A stretch of DNA of 64,000 nucleotides, taken from the NCBI GenBank assembly GCA_030425425.1, contig JAUIAO010000014.1:1-64000 (forward strand), written 5' to 3'. Below the pieces are notes generated by a model. That model searched no databases. It had not been told where the DNA came from and saw nothing but the letters and a program-made list of their open reading frames with translations. Positions within the stretch are counted from its first letter, which is position 1. Every line of letters starts with the position of its first letter. The position numbers were made by a program, and so were the translations under genes. This document shows, piece by piece, positions 8,851 through 16,442 of the stretch. Source of the DNA: Bacteroidia bacterium (GTDB lineage Bacteria > Bacteroidota > Bacteroidia > Cytophagales > Cyclobacteriaceae).

Positions 8851-8858
8851 TATCTTTG
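8851..8858 (+). promoter_or_regulatory. Promoter -7 box (TATCTTTG) for the methyltransferase gene
   Basis: TATCTTTG fits the Bacteroidota -7 consensus TAnnTTTG and lies 31 bases before the ATG at 8890. No clear TTG -33 element is seen. The nearly identical string AAATATCTTTGCG recurs about 1 kb downstream, before the repeat array. Confidence 0.5.
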
Positions 8859-8889
8859 CGAGCATTTGAAATAAATACGGGCCTATCCC

Positions 8890-9657
8890 ATGAAGCAGAT
8901 TATTAGTTTTTTATTGCGTAAAGTTCCCAGAAAGTACCTGCAGCTTTTTAGCCATCATGGTTTGAGATTTTTAGCACTTTTTTATGGTGGAAATAATGTG
9001 GAGTGTTCGGTTTGTCATAGCACGTTCCGAAAGTTTCTACCATACGGTAGAGAGTCGCGAGAAAATGCACTTTGCCCTAAATGCCTTTCTCTGGAAAGAC
9101 ACAGATTGATTTGGCTCTATCTGGAGCGCAAAACTGAATTTTTCACTAAGAAAGCCAAAATGCTTCATATTGCCCCGGAGCTGTGTTTCATGGATCGGTT
9201 TGAAGCACTACCAAATCTGGAGTACATTACGGGAGATATTGAATCACCTCTTGCGAAGGTGAAAATGGATATTCACGAGATTCCGTTTGAGGAAAATACC
9301 TTCGATGTGATTTTCTGTAATCATGTGCTGGAGCATGTGGAGGATGATATACTGGCGATGAAGGAGATGCTACGTGTACTCAAGCCGGGTGGATGGGCCA
9401 TATTGCAGGTACCTTTTTTCTATCCGCTTCCAGAGACCACTTATGAGGACAAGTCAATCACTTCACCAGCAGAGCGTGAAAAAGCTTTTGGTCAGGATGA
9501 TCATGTGAGAATGTTCGGTGAAGATTATGGAGCCAGACTGGCTAGTGCAGGATTCAAAGTAGTAGAAGAGAAACTTGTGATGGAACTGCCAGAGGAAGAG
9601 GTGAATCGATTCGCCTTACCGAAAGAGGAGATTATCTACAGGGTGGAGAAGGTATAA
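8890..9657 (+). CDS. Class I SAM-dependent methyltransferase with N-terminal zinc ribbon
   Basis: 255 aa. An N-terminal CxxC-CxxC zinc ribbon (Cys39, Cys42, Cys62, Cys65) is followed by a Rossmann methyltransferase domain: MLHIAPE (motif I-like), NTFDVIFCNHVLEHV (motif IV) and MLRVLKPGGWAILQVPF (motif V). This layout resembles ubiE-like methyltransferases of unknown substrate that carry the same N-terminal ribbon. Cytoplasmic. It stands alone with its own promoter box at 8851. The substrate cannot be told from the sequence. Confidence 0.85.
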   Translation: MKQIISFLLRKVPRKYLQLFSHHGLRFLALFYGGNNVECSVCHSTFRKFLPYGRESRENALCPKCLSLERHRLIWLYLERKTEFFTKKAKMLHIAPELCFMDRFEALPNLEYITGDIESPLAKVKMDIHEIPFEENTFDVIFCNHVLEHVEDDILAMKEMLRVLKPGGWAILQVPFFYPLPETTYEDKSITSPAEREKAFGQDDHVRMFGEDYGARLASAGFKVVEEKLVMELPEEEVNRFALPKEEIIYRVEKV

Positions 9658-9706
9658 TGTCCAAATAGTGCTTTCTACAAGCATTTTTTCATGCTTCAAG
9701 CCAAGG

Positions 9707-9722
9707 TTTGTGTCCTCACAAA
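9707..9722 (-). repeat. AGGA-loop hairpin, inverted copy
   Basis: TTTGTG-TCCT-CACAAA; on the minus strand it reads TTTGTG-AGGA-CACAAA, matching the other family members in loop and in the GTG/CAC closing pairs. It is followed on the plus strand by ACTTGTATTGAAATAGCCTT, which leads into the direct-orientation copy at 9751. Confidence 0.6.
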
Positions 9723-9750
9723 ACTTGTATTGAAATAGCCTTACAGGTTT

Positions 9751-9772
9751 CGATTAGTGAGGACACTAATCG
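9751..9772 (+). repeat. AGGA-loop hairpin, copy 1
   Basis: CGATTAGTG-AGGA-CACTAATCG, a perfect 9-bp stem. It is flanked by GGTTT on the left and AGGCGAA on the right, like the copies at 10198 and 10253. Confidence 0.75.
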
Positions 9773-9821
9773 AGGCGAATAGCTGATAAAAGGTATTGCG
9801 TTGGGGATTTTCAAGAAGCTC

Positions 9822-9839
9822 GTTGGTGAAAACACCAAC
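9822..9839 (+). repeat. Hairpin related to the AGGA family (AAAA loop)
   Basis: GTTGGTG-AAAA-CACCAAC, a perfect 7-bp stem closed by GTG/CAC like the rest of the family, but with the loop AAAA. It is followed by AAAGGC, similar to the AGGC flank of the others. Confidence 0.55.
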
Positions 9840-9875
9840 AAAGGCTAAGAAGAGGAAGTGTTCATTTATATGAAA

Positions 9876-9883
9876 TATCTTTG
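9876..9883 (+). promoter_or_regulatory. Candidate promoter -7 box upstream of the 41-bp array
   Basis: TATCTTTG in the context AAATATCTTTGCG, the same 13 bases as at the methyltransferase promoter (8849-8861). Transcription would begin near 9890, just before the array at 9903. It suggests that the array is transcribed as RNA. Confidence 0.45.
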
Positions 9884-9902
9884 CGGAGACAATTATCATT
9901 AT

Positions 9903-10140
9903 TTTAAAACCTCGCTGCAGCTTGCAGCACAGCAGAGTATATACAAGAAAACCTGCTGCAATAAGCGGCAGCACGTTGGAGCGTCAAGAAAATGCACAGC
10001 ATCCATCTGCACTGCATCTTGAGTCCAAGAAAGGTTCCTGCAGTTTGCAGGAGGTTATCGTGAAGTCAAGAAATCTCGCTGCAATCATAGCGAAGAAGTC
10101 TTGAAACCCTGATTGTTAGCTGCATACCTGCAGCTAGTGA
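9903..10140. repeat. Periodic 41-bp array with a conserved CAAGAAA head and variable palindromic core
   Basis: CAAGAAA occurs at 9944, 9985, 10026 and 10067, exactly 41 bases apart each time. A variant CTTGAAA follows at 10100, and a diverged unit begins at 9903. Between the heads the sequence is not conserved, yet most units hold a short hairpin rich in CTGCA/TGCAG: 9914-9928, 9954-9970, 10037-10051 (CCTGCA-GTT-TGCAGG) and 10117-10136 (TAGCTGCA-TACC-TGCAGCTA). No sensible protein is encoded. It may be a structured RNA or a diverged minisatellite. The CAAGAAA head is too short for a CRISPR repeat. Confidence 0.65.
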
Positions 10141-10197
10141 GTATCTCCACCAAACTTGTCAGGTTTCGATTCATTTTGAAAATAGCCTTAGAGGTTT

Positions 10198-10219
10198 CGA
10201 TTAATGAGGACACTAATCG
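10198..10219 (+). repeat. AGGA-loop hairpin, copy 2
   Basis: CGATTAATG-AGGA-CACTAATCG, as copy 1 but with one A/C mismatch in the stem. The left flank ATAGCCTTAGAGGTTT and right flank AGGCGAA match copy 1, so about 50 bases are repeated in all. Confidence 0.7.
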
Positions 10220-10252
10220 AGGCGAAAGTGATGATAAATCATTCATGGGTTT

Positions 10253-10274
10253 CGTTTGGTGAGGACACCAAACG
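10253..10274 (+). repeat. AGGA-loop hairpin, copy 3 with compensatory stem changes
   Basis: CGTTTGGTG-AGGA-CACCAAACG. Compared with copy 1, both strands of the stem differ but pairing is fully kept (TTGG/CCAA in place of TTAG/CTAA, plus A-T to T-A). The flanks GGTTT and AGGC are kept. A degenerate further copy may lie near 10300. Confidence 0.75.
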
Positions 10275-10429
10275 AGGCAAAGTACTCTGAATTTTGTCGT
10301 TTGGAGGGATACAAAACTGGTATTGCAAAAACAATAAATTTCAAAAGAGTCAAAGAATCATACTACCATGTTGAAAACTAACTTGACTTTCCTACTTGCT
10401 GTTCATTTCATTTCTTTTAATTTCACGGC

Positions 10430-11530
10430 GTGGACAGTTTTGTAGTATCGGCACGTAAGTACAGACCACTTGGTTTTGATGAAGTAGTAGGACAGGGGCA
10501 CATCACCACTACCCTGAAAAATGCTATAGACAATAATCATTTGGCTCAAGCTTTGCTTTTTTGCGGACCGAGAGGAGTAGGAAAAACCACCTGTGCAAGG
10601 ATCATGGCGAGAACTGTCAATGGTTTTGACGCAGAATCTGGTGACGGCTCTAACAACTTCAATATCTATGAACTGGATGCCGCCTCAAATAACTCTGTGG
10701 ATGATATTCGTAATCTGATAGATCAGGTGAGATACCCACCACAGCAGGGAAAGTACAAAGTCTATATCATAGATGAGGTTCACATGCTATCCACGGCAGC
10801 TTTCAATGCCTTTCTGAAGACATTGGAAGAGCCTCCTTCTTATGCCATTTTTATACTGGCTACTACGGAAAAACATAAGGTATTACCGACTATTCTTTCC
10901 AGGTGTCAGATTTATGATTTCAACAGGATTGAGATCAATGATATGGTAGTGCAACTTCAGAAGATTGCTTCGAATGAGGGAATAGATGCTGAAGAGGAAG
11001 CTTTGCACTTGATTGCCCAGAAGGCTGATGGTGCCATGCGTGATGCACTTTCCATTTTTGATTTGATCGTCACTTTTTCTTCTGATAATAAAGTTACTTA
11101 TCAGAATACGATTAACAATCTCCACATTCTGGATTATGATTACTATTTCAAGTTAGCTGATCATTTTCATGGGGGAAATTTAGCAGGAGCGTTGCTGGTA
11201 TTTGACGAGATCATTAGAAATGGATTTGATGGTCATAACTTTCTGGTAGGTCTCGAAGATCATTTTAGGAATCTTCTGGTTTGTAAAAATCCAGATACGC
11301 TGAAGCTACTAGAAGTACCGGAAAATCTGAAGAATAAATATCAGGAGCAAGCTGGAATGTTGAGTTCGTCCTTTTTACTTACTGGCTTAAACCTGATGAA
11401 TCAGGTAGATCTAAGTTACAAGCAGAGCAAGAACCAGCGTCTGCATATTGAGCTATGCTTAATGAAGCTTACTCAGCTGGAAAATGCTATCAAACTAAGT
11501 GCTGAGTCAAAAAAAAAAGTGACGACCTAA
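10430..11530 (+). CDS. dnaX: DNA polymerase III gamma subunit (zero-frame product of dnaX)
   Basis: 366 aa from a GTG start giving MDSFVVSARKYRP, the family's usual beginning; no in-frame ATG precedes it. This is the AAA+ clamp-loader ATPase: Walker A GPRGVGKT at 46-53, Walker B VYIIDEVHML near 111-120, the SRC finger (LSRCQIYDF) and sensor 2 with GAMRDALS. It loads the sliding clamp at the replication fork. The four-Cys zinc module that normally lies between Walker A and LDAASNNSV is absent: VNGFDAESGDGSNNFNIYELDAAS has no cysteine. The frame ends in AESKKKVTT just after a run of ten A residues, and the tau-type C-terminus continues in the -1 frame, so this protein is the gamma-like short form. 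Confidence 0.92.
   Translation: MDSFVVSARKYRPLGFDEVVGQGHITTTLKNAIDNNHLAQALLFCGPRGVGKTTCARIMARTVNGFDAESGDGSNNFNIYELDAASNNSVDDIRNLIDQVRYPPQQGKYKVYIIDEVHMLSTAAFNAFLKTLEEPPSYAIFILATTEKHKVLPTILSRCQIYDFNRIEINDMVVQLQKIASNEGIDAEEEALHLIAQKADGAMRDALSIFDLIVTFSSDNKVTYQNTINNLHILDYDYYFKLADHFHGGNLAGALLVFDEIIRNGFDGHNFLVGLEDHFRNLLVCKNPDTLKLLEVPENLKNKYQEQAGMLSSSFLLTGLNLMNQVDLSYKQSKNQRLHIELCLMKLTQLENAIKLSAESKKKVTT
11509..11518 (+). other. dnaX frameshift/slippage site (run of ten A)
   Basis: TCA AAA AAA AAA GTG in the zero frame (codons from 11507). A -1 shift on the A run moves the reader to AGT GAC GAC and avoids the TAA at 11528, entering a frame open to 12102. E. coli dnaX uses A AAA AAG ribosomal slippage and Thermus dnaX uses transcriptional slippage on a run of A, so the position and nature of the site match known dnaX recoding. 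No clear upstream Shine-Dalgarno-like stimulator or strong downstream stem is visible. Confidence 0.7.
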
Positions 11531-12102
11531 CAGACGAATCGCCCAAACGATCGGAATCAGATCAGACTTCAGAACCTTCTCAAAGTGTAGCACCACCACC
11601 GTCTACACCCAAAATAAAAGCCCCTGTAGCCACCGGAGAAGGTAAAAAGGAGACTCCCAGTCTGTTTAGAAGAAAGTCAAAAAAAGCACCTAAAGTAGAA
11701 GAGAAGGAAACGGTTCTACAGGTAGAGCGGAGCAGTGAGTTTTCTGAAGAGTCTGTGGTTGAAGCATGGAATCGATTCAAGGAGAATAGGCTTAATCAGG
11801 GGGCTTCAGATACAGAAAAGCTGGTGCTTAACAGAGAATTGATCAAATCCGGTGATCACGAGGTGAAGATTTTGCTGGAAAGTCAACTTGAAATCAGTAT
11901 TCTGGAAAAGTTTGAATCACTCCTCATCCAACACCTAAGAAAAGAACTGGATAACACCAAGATTCAGATTGAAAAGGAAGTAAGTGATCAGGTGGTCACT
12001 AAAAACCTCTACACTTCCAGAGAGAAATTTGAATATATGGCACAGCAAAACCCAGCATTAGTAGAGTTTAAAGAGCGTTTGGGACTTGACTTTGATTTTT
12101 AG
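11518..12102 (+). CDS. dnaX: Tau-specific C-terminal extension of dnaX (reached by -1 frameshift)
   Basis: Open in the -1 frame from the A run to TAA at 12100-12102, about 194 codons. It starts with an acidic, Ser/Pro/Lys-rich linker (SDDLTDESPKRSESDQTSEP, then VAPPPSTPKIKAPV), as tau linkers do, and ends in a helical domain (VEAWNRFKENRLNQ ... QNPALVEFKERLGLDFDF) that resembles the C-terminal part of Bacteroidota DnaX proteins. There is no start codon near the A run; the first ATG in frame, at 11755 after a GTG-GTT pair, would give only 115 aa of the domain. It is best read as the tail of a fusion of about 560 residues (10430-12102), giving tau. Confidence 0.72.
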   Translation, partial: SDDLTDESPKRSESDQTSEPSQSVAPPPSTPKIKAPVATGEGKKETPSLFRRKSKKAPKVEEKETVLQVERSSEFSEESVVEAWNRFKENRLNQGASDTEKLVLNRELIKSGDHEVKILLESQLEISILEKFESLLIQHLRKELDNTKIQIEKEVSDQVVTKNLYTSREKFEYMAQQNPALVEFKERLGLDFDF

Positions 12103-12189
12103 AGATTTTGTTGATTTGATTGCTCAGCGATTTTACTTTTCCGTCATGATCAGGAAAGTGGTGCAATGCCAAATGCGTGCTTAACCCTC

Positions 12190-12225
12190 GTAAGTTATTC
12201 GGAAGTGGAGTAACTTGCCTTTTTT
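12190..12225 (+). terminator. Terminator downstream of dnaX
   Basis: Stem GTAAGTTA (12190-12197) pairs with TAACTTGC (12211-12218, one G-T pair) and is followed by six T at 12220-12225. It lies between dnaX and the response regulator gene. Confidence 0.65.
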
Positions 12226-12240
12226 ACTAACCCCCCAAAG

Positions 12241-12600
12241 ATGAAAATTCGAGCCATATCTATTGATGATGATCCGGTGGCCATCATGATGGTGAAAAAA
12301 TTATGTGAGACTGTTCCTCAGATTGAGTTGGTCAATACCTATAATGATCCGATATCTGGAGCAGCCGGGATTATACTTGACAGTCCTGACTTATTGTTTC
12401 TTGATATAGAAATGCCAGAATTCGATGGTGTGAAAATCATGGAGACATTGGTGAAACCCCCAAAAATAATTGTGATTTCAAGTAACGAGTCATACCGGAA
12501 TAAGGCCCTGGAGCTAAATGCGCTTGCCTTCTTGAAAAAGCCTGTGAAAGTGGAGGATTTCCAAGAAGCCATAACGACTTATGTGAAATCTGAAACTTAG
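12241..12600 (+). CDS. Single-domain response regulator (CheY-like receiver)
   Basis: 119 aa, receiver domain only. The acidic pocket is DDD at 9-11, the phosphoacceptor is Asp55 (LFLDIEMPEFDG), the switch Ser80/81 (VISSNE) and the conserved Lys-Pro is at 100-101 (FLKKPVK). The pattern LDIEMPEFDG is usual for receivers of LytTR-type regulators, but no output domain follows. No histidine kinase is adjacent, so its partner is unknown. The C-terminus overlaps the convergent DUF3857 gene by 4 bases. Confidence 0.85.
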   Translation: MKIRAISIDDDPVAIMMVKKLCETVPQIELVNTYNDPISGAAGIILDSPDLLFLDIEMPEFDGVKIMETLVKPPKIIVISSNESYRNKALELNALAFLKKPVKVEDFQEAITTYVKSET

Positions 12601-14570
12601 TTATTGGTTTCAGATTTCTCTAAAATGACTGAATCATTGAATTTTTTTACCAGGGTATCTATGTGTTCTTTTAGCTGCTGATATTCTGATGGATCATAAA
12701 CACTTTTTTTAAAACCATAAGAACCTTTGATGACTAGTTGTTGACCATTAAATATCGTAGCAAGATTGATATCTATTAAATCATTAGACATGATAAAATC
12801 CTCTGGAGCATAGGAAATATGAAATCCCTCTGGTATGTCAATATTGGATTGAAAATCCTCACTTTGTTTATATATGAAATCCACAGGATAAGTTCTCTCG
12901 TCTTCTTTCAATGGGTTTTCTGCGATAGGAGTGTTTAGAAATGGTCTAATCACATATTGACTGCCAAATTTTTCCAGAGGTGTTTCTCCATCGAATGATA
13001 TTAGATAAGGAAGGTGCTTTTTCTCATAGTTTCTGGTGATTAGGCGATTAACCTGGATTAGATCATCGGATTCGATTTTCTCGATAAGCTTTTCTTCTTC
13101 ATTTTTATATTTTCGTTTTAAGTTGAAAGCTTCCATTTCCATACAAGATCGATTGACCATAATTTTAGATTTCAGAGAGTCTGGAATTACTTTTAAATTA
13201 AATTGGTAATTATTGTAACTGAAAGAAGCATTACTTAGGTCTATCCAATTCTCTTTGTCTTCTTCAATAATCAACCCCAGATCATTTATACATCGTGGAG
13301 GAAGTCTGTCAAAAGACAGGAGTGGTTCAGAAATATCCGACATTACTAATTTCCCATCGTTTTCCATCAAAATGGATACATAGTTAAATGAATTGCTGAA
13401 AGGATAAGATCGATGGATTTTTCCGTGATTTCTGGTGCTGAGCAATAGTGGGTGAGCCTTAATGCCTGCTGCTTTCAATGCACCGATTGCAAATAGGTTG
13501 AGTTCGGCAATGTTTCCCGATTTTTCTTTCCAAAAGTCCTGAGGCTTTTTATCGGCATATCTACCATAGTATCCGTCCCAGTGAATGTTTTCTTTGAGAA
13601 ATTCTACCAACGTTTTAGCTGTCTCTATTTCACTTTTGTATGCCAGGTCCAGTTTTGGAATTATTTCTTTGGAAGCAATTTTCTCAGCTTTTTTAATGAA
13701 TTTCCCAAAATTTTCATGGTCTAAATATTCTTCAATCAGTTTGGGCCATGTAGACATTATTTCTCTTGAAATACCTGTCGGTTGGGTAACCTTAGACAAT
13801 TGAAAATCTAGCTTGGAGATATAGTCACCTTTGGAAGTGATAAATGATTCATCTTTGAATGCGGAGATTCTTTTTTTACTGAAGGTATAGATTGTTTCCC
13901 GATAATCAATTCCAAAAGCATGTCTATCTACACCAAGTTTTGAATCAAAGCTATACGCCTGATCACCTTGCAAGATGTATATGTATTCATAAAAAGGAAT
14001 CAATCTCAGCGTGTATTCACTGAATATTGTTGGAATGCTGGATTGAAATTCCCAATCAGGAAGGTTGAAGTGAAAAGGGGTCCACAATTCATACTCATAC
14101 TCTAATACAGAGCCTTCTTTTACACCAGGAAGGGCAAATTTCTTGATTCTCCAATGCTCATTTACTTGCTCATCGAAAATTTTATCATTTTCAAGTACTG
14201 TTTTATCTATTTGATAACCGTTTTCCAGGTTATATACAATCGCTTTGATGTTCCTGACTTTTTCGGAGGTGCCATACCCATCCACATAATAAGGTATTTC
14301 TATTTCCGCGTGTTCAAGTCCTGCGGAATTGAAAATTTTTATCCGCTTTCTTCTTGTAAAGAGGATATTAAACCCTTCTGAATATGTGTATTCAAAGAAA
14401 GTGTTTCCCTTATCATAGAGTACCACAGCTTCCGCGTCAGGATCTTCATCGTAACTCGTCATTTTTAGCTCTTCTCCAGATATACTTCCAAATTCAGTAG
14501 GAAAGTTCTGAGCCAAAAGTGAAATATGACCAAATACCGTAAAGAATAAAATTGCAGTTAGTTTTTTCAT
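12597..14570 (-). CDS. DUF3857/transglutaminase-like secreted protein (catalytic Cys missing)
   Basis: 657 aa. Signal peptide ends near SLLAQ (residue 21). An N-terminal DUF3857 beta domain (about 45-270) precedes a transglutaminase-like helical core (about 290-410) and a C-terminal beta region. At the place where active members have GDC or GEC, this protein reads SGNIAELNL, so the catalytic cysteine is absent and it is probably a binding or structural protein. Periplasmic or outer-membrane bound. Its start overlaps the stop of the upstream paralogue by 4 bases, so the pair is one operon. The biological role of these proteins in Bacteroidota is not established. Confidence 0.82.
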   Translation of the reverse strand: MKKLTAILFFTVFGHISLLAQNFPTEFGSISGEELKMTSYDEDPDAEAVVLYDKGNTFFEYTYSEGFNILFTRRKRIKIFNSAGLEHAEIEIPYYVDGYGTSEKVRNIKAIVYNLENGYQIDKTVLENDKIFDEQVNEHWRIKKFALPGVKEGSVLEYEYELWTPFHFNLPDWEFQSSIPTIFSEYTLRLIPFYEYIYILQGDQAYSFDSKLGVDRHAFGIDYRETIYTFSKKRISAFKDESFITSKGDYISKLDFQLSKVTQPTGISREIMSTWPKLIEEYLDHENFGKFIKKAEKIASKEIIPKLDLAYKSEIETAKTLVEFLKENIHWDGYYGRYADKKPQDFWKEKSGNIAELNLFAIGALKAAGIKAHPLLLSTRNHGKIHRSYPFSNSFNYVSILMENDGKLVMSDISEPLLSFDRLPPRCINDLGLIIEEDKENWIDLSNASFSYNNYQFNLKVIPDSLKSKIMVNRSCMEMEAFNLKRKYKNEEEKLIEKIESDDLIQVNRLITRNYEKKHLPYLISFDGETPLEKFGSQYVIRPFLNTPIAENPLKEDERTYPVDFIYKQSEDFQSNIDIPEGFHISYAPEDFIMSNDLIDINLATIFNGQQLVIKGSYGFKKSVYDPSEYQQLKEHIDTLVKKFNDSVILEKSETNN

Positions 14571-16399
14571 TTGCTTTGAATAATGACGTTAGCGGATTGT
14601 TCGTAAGTTTCTATTTGCTTTAGATAAGCGTAAAATTCACTTGCTTGATCAATAGAAAAATCACCTTGATTAAGTCGGTAGGTCCTGGAAATGGTCAGGT
14701 TTGACCCTTCCTTTTCAAAAAGACATTGATAGCTTCCATATTCAGACTCCAGTTCAAAATTATCCGGCAGCTCAAAATTCTCAGTGTCCAAATTGATCTT
14801 GAATTCATCAATATATTGTTCTTCCAGATTGAATCTGAAATCATTTTTTCGATCTATGAAATGTTCAGAAGAAGGCAAATTATTCTCAGGAAATGATAAC
14901 ACCGTCATTGGTCCAACATTTCTCAGCAATCGCTCCAGCGTCCCGGATGATTGTAGGGAGACCACAGGAGTATCTCTATCCGGCTTCTCCAGTTGGTGAT
15001 TGACTCGTGTGATTTTTTCCTGATCGAGTTTTCTGGTCACAAATTTTTCAATATCCTTCGCAGAGAAATTTTTGAGTACATAGGCCCAGTCGTCATGATG
15101 AGCATTGCTGAATGTTCTATTGATTTCCCCTGAAAACCCATTGGAATCGAATTTCAAATCATAGACTGTATGGGTGAGGTTATTAGTAAGGGTAGGGGTT
15201 CTAATTAGTTTGCTTCCATCTTTGATCGCAGGTAATACCAGCCTATTTTGAGTAAACTCACCCAGATAATTAAATGGTTTACAATTTGATGTGTTTTCTA
15301 ACCATATCGTATCACCTCTAAAAGGAACACAAAGAATTATGTGATTAAACTGTTGACTTGGGAATTCAACATGTATAGATTCAGGATTTTCATCTGCATA
15401 TACGGAAGTGTAAAATGATTCAATACCAAATAACTTGAGCAATCCCTTCATGTAAATAGAAAGTGCTTTGCAATCGCCATATTTATTGGAGTGTACATAA
15501 TCTGCAGAATATGGTTCTAACCCACCAATCCCAACAGCCACGTTGATATATCGAGTATTATCCTGGAGATAATAGTAAAGTGCCTTCATCAATTCAAGGG
15601 TGTCCTGAATATGGCTGAAATCTCTGGTGATCTGTTGGGCAAATTCCTGACTTATCTCATCTTTTTTATCGATGAGTTCATACTTCCAATTACCAAAGTT
15701 TTTCCAAGAGCCATTTGAACCATTACTTCCATAATAGAATTCAGTAGGAACAATTTCAACAATTTCAGCTAATTCAAAATAATGTGGTGAAAATGGCTCA
15801 GTCTTGGGGGGTATGTTTAGCTTTTTAGACCATTTCTTGGTGATATTGTTTTCAGCAATTTGCTCTTCATAATTCAACTCGCCATTGATCCTTGTGAATA
15901 CCTCATAATCGAAAGGATGAGTAACTGTGAGACTAGCATTTTCAGTGATCAATTCATCATCATAAACAGGAGACCAATAGTCAACATAAAAGAATTCTTT
16001 CTGTTCTATGGTGTAGCTATAGGATATGTAGTATGGATATATGTTGTGTTTGAAAGAAAAAACATCTACCAGTCTATCATCGAAAAAGGAGATGTCGCTC
16101 CCAGCATGTTCAGTGTGTATGTCTTTTGATTTTATCTTCCGGATCACTTTCATATTCTGATCCAGAAGCGTTGCGTTCAGGAGTTTGTATTTATCAGAAG
16201 GAGAATGGTAAATTCTGATGTCACCAAGCCAACTTTCATCTTTTGACCCTACTTTGAAAAGAAATTCATGCTGTGTAAATAATCGACCTTTATCTACCTC
16301 AATATTGACATGATAATCTTTGATTATACTTTGGGCGTAAGAAAAATGACCAGAAAATGTTGCCAGAATAACGATGGAAAAAAATAACCCTTTGAGCAT
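14567..16399 (-). CDS. DUF3857 plus transglutaminase-like secreted protein (catalytic Cys present)
   Basis: 610 aa with a signal peptide ending GHFSYAQ. The architecture is that of the downstream paralogue: DUF3857 domain, transglutaminase-like core, C-terminal beta domain. Here the core shows SNKYGDCKALSIYMKGLL with the nucleophilic Cys, and QFNHIILCVPF with the likely His, so it may be an active cysteine amidase or peptidase. It is the first gene of the pair (ATGA overlap with 12597-14570). One active and one inactive copy side by side suggests a heteromeric or division-of-labour arrangement, which is inference. Confidence 0.82.
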   Translation of the reverse strand: MLKGLFFSIVILATFSGHFSYAQSIIKDYHVNIEVDKGRLFTQHEFLFKVGSKDESWLGDIRIYHSPSDKYKLLNATLLDQNMKVIRKIKSKDIHTEHAGSDISFFDDRLVDVFSFKHNIYPYYISYSYTIEQKEFFYVDYWSPVYDDELITENASLTVTHPFDYEVFTRINGELNYEEQIAENNITKKWSKKLNIPPKTEPFSPHYFELAEIVEIVPTEFYYGSNGSNGSWKNFGNWKYELIDKKDEISQEFAQQITRDFSHIQDTLELMKALYYYLQDNTRYINVAVGIGGLEPYSADYVHSNKYGDCKALSIYMKGLLKLFGIESFYTSVYADENPESIHVEFPSQQFNHIILCVPFRGDTIWLENTSNCKPFNYLGEFTQNRLVLPAIKDGSKLIRTPTLTNNLTHTVYDLKFDSNGFSGEINRTFSNAHHDDWAYVLKNFSAKDIEKFVTRKLDQEKITRVNHQLEKPDRDTPVVSLQSSGTLERLLRNVGPMTVLSFPENNLPSSEHFIDRKNDFRFNLEEQYIDEFKINLDTENFELPDNFELESEYGSYQCLFEKEGSNLTISRTYRLNQGDFSIDQASEFYAYLKQIETYEQSANVIIQSK

Positions 16400-16442
16400 C
16401 TTTTTCGAGATAATAATGTTTCAAAGCAAGTATATGTAAAAC

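Noticed and set aside
9922-10104. 60-codon open frame in the array
   Set aside because: Its translation does not follow the 41-bp period (not a multiple of three) and has no domain; the array is better seen as a nucleic acid structure.
9903-10140. CRISPR array
   Set aside because: The period is regular (41 bases), but the constant part is only 7-8 bases, the cores are palindromic rather than unique spacers, and no cas gene is near.
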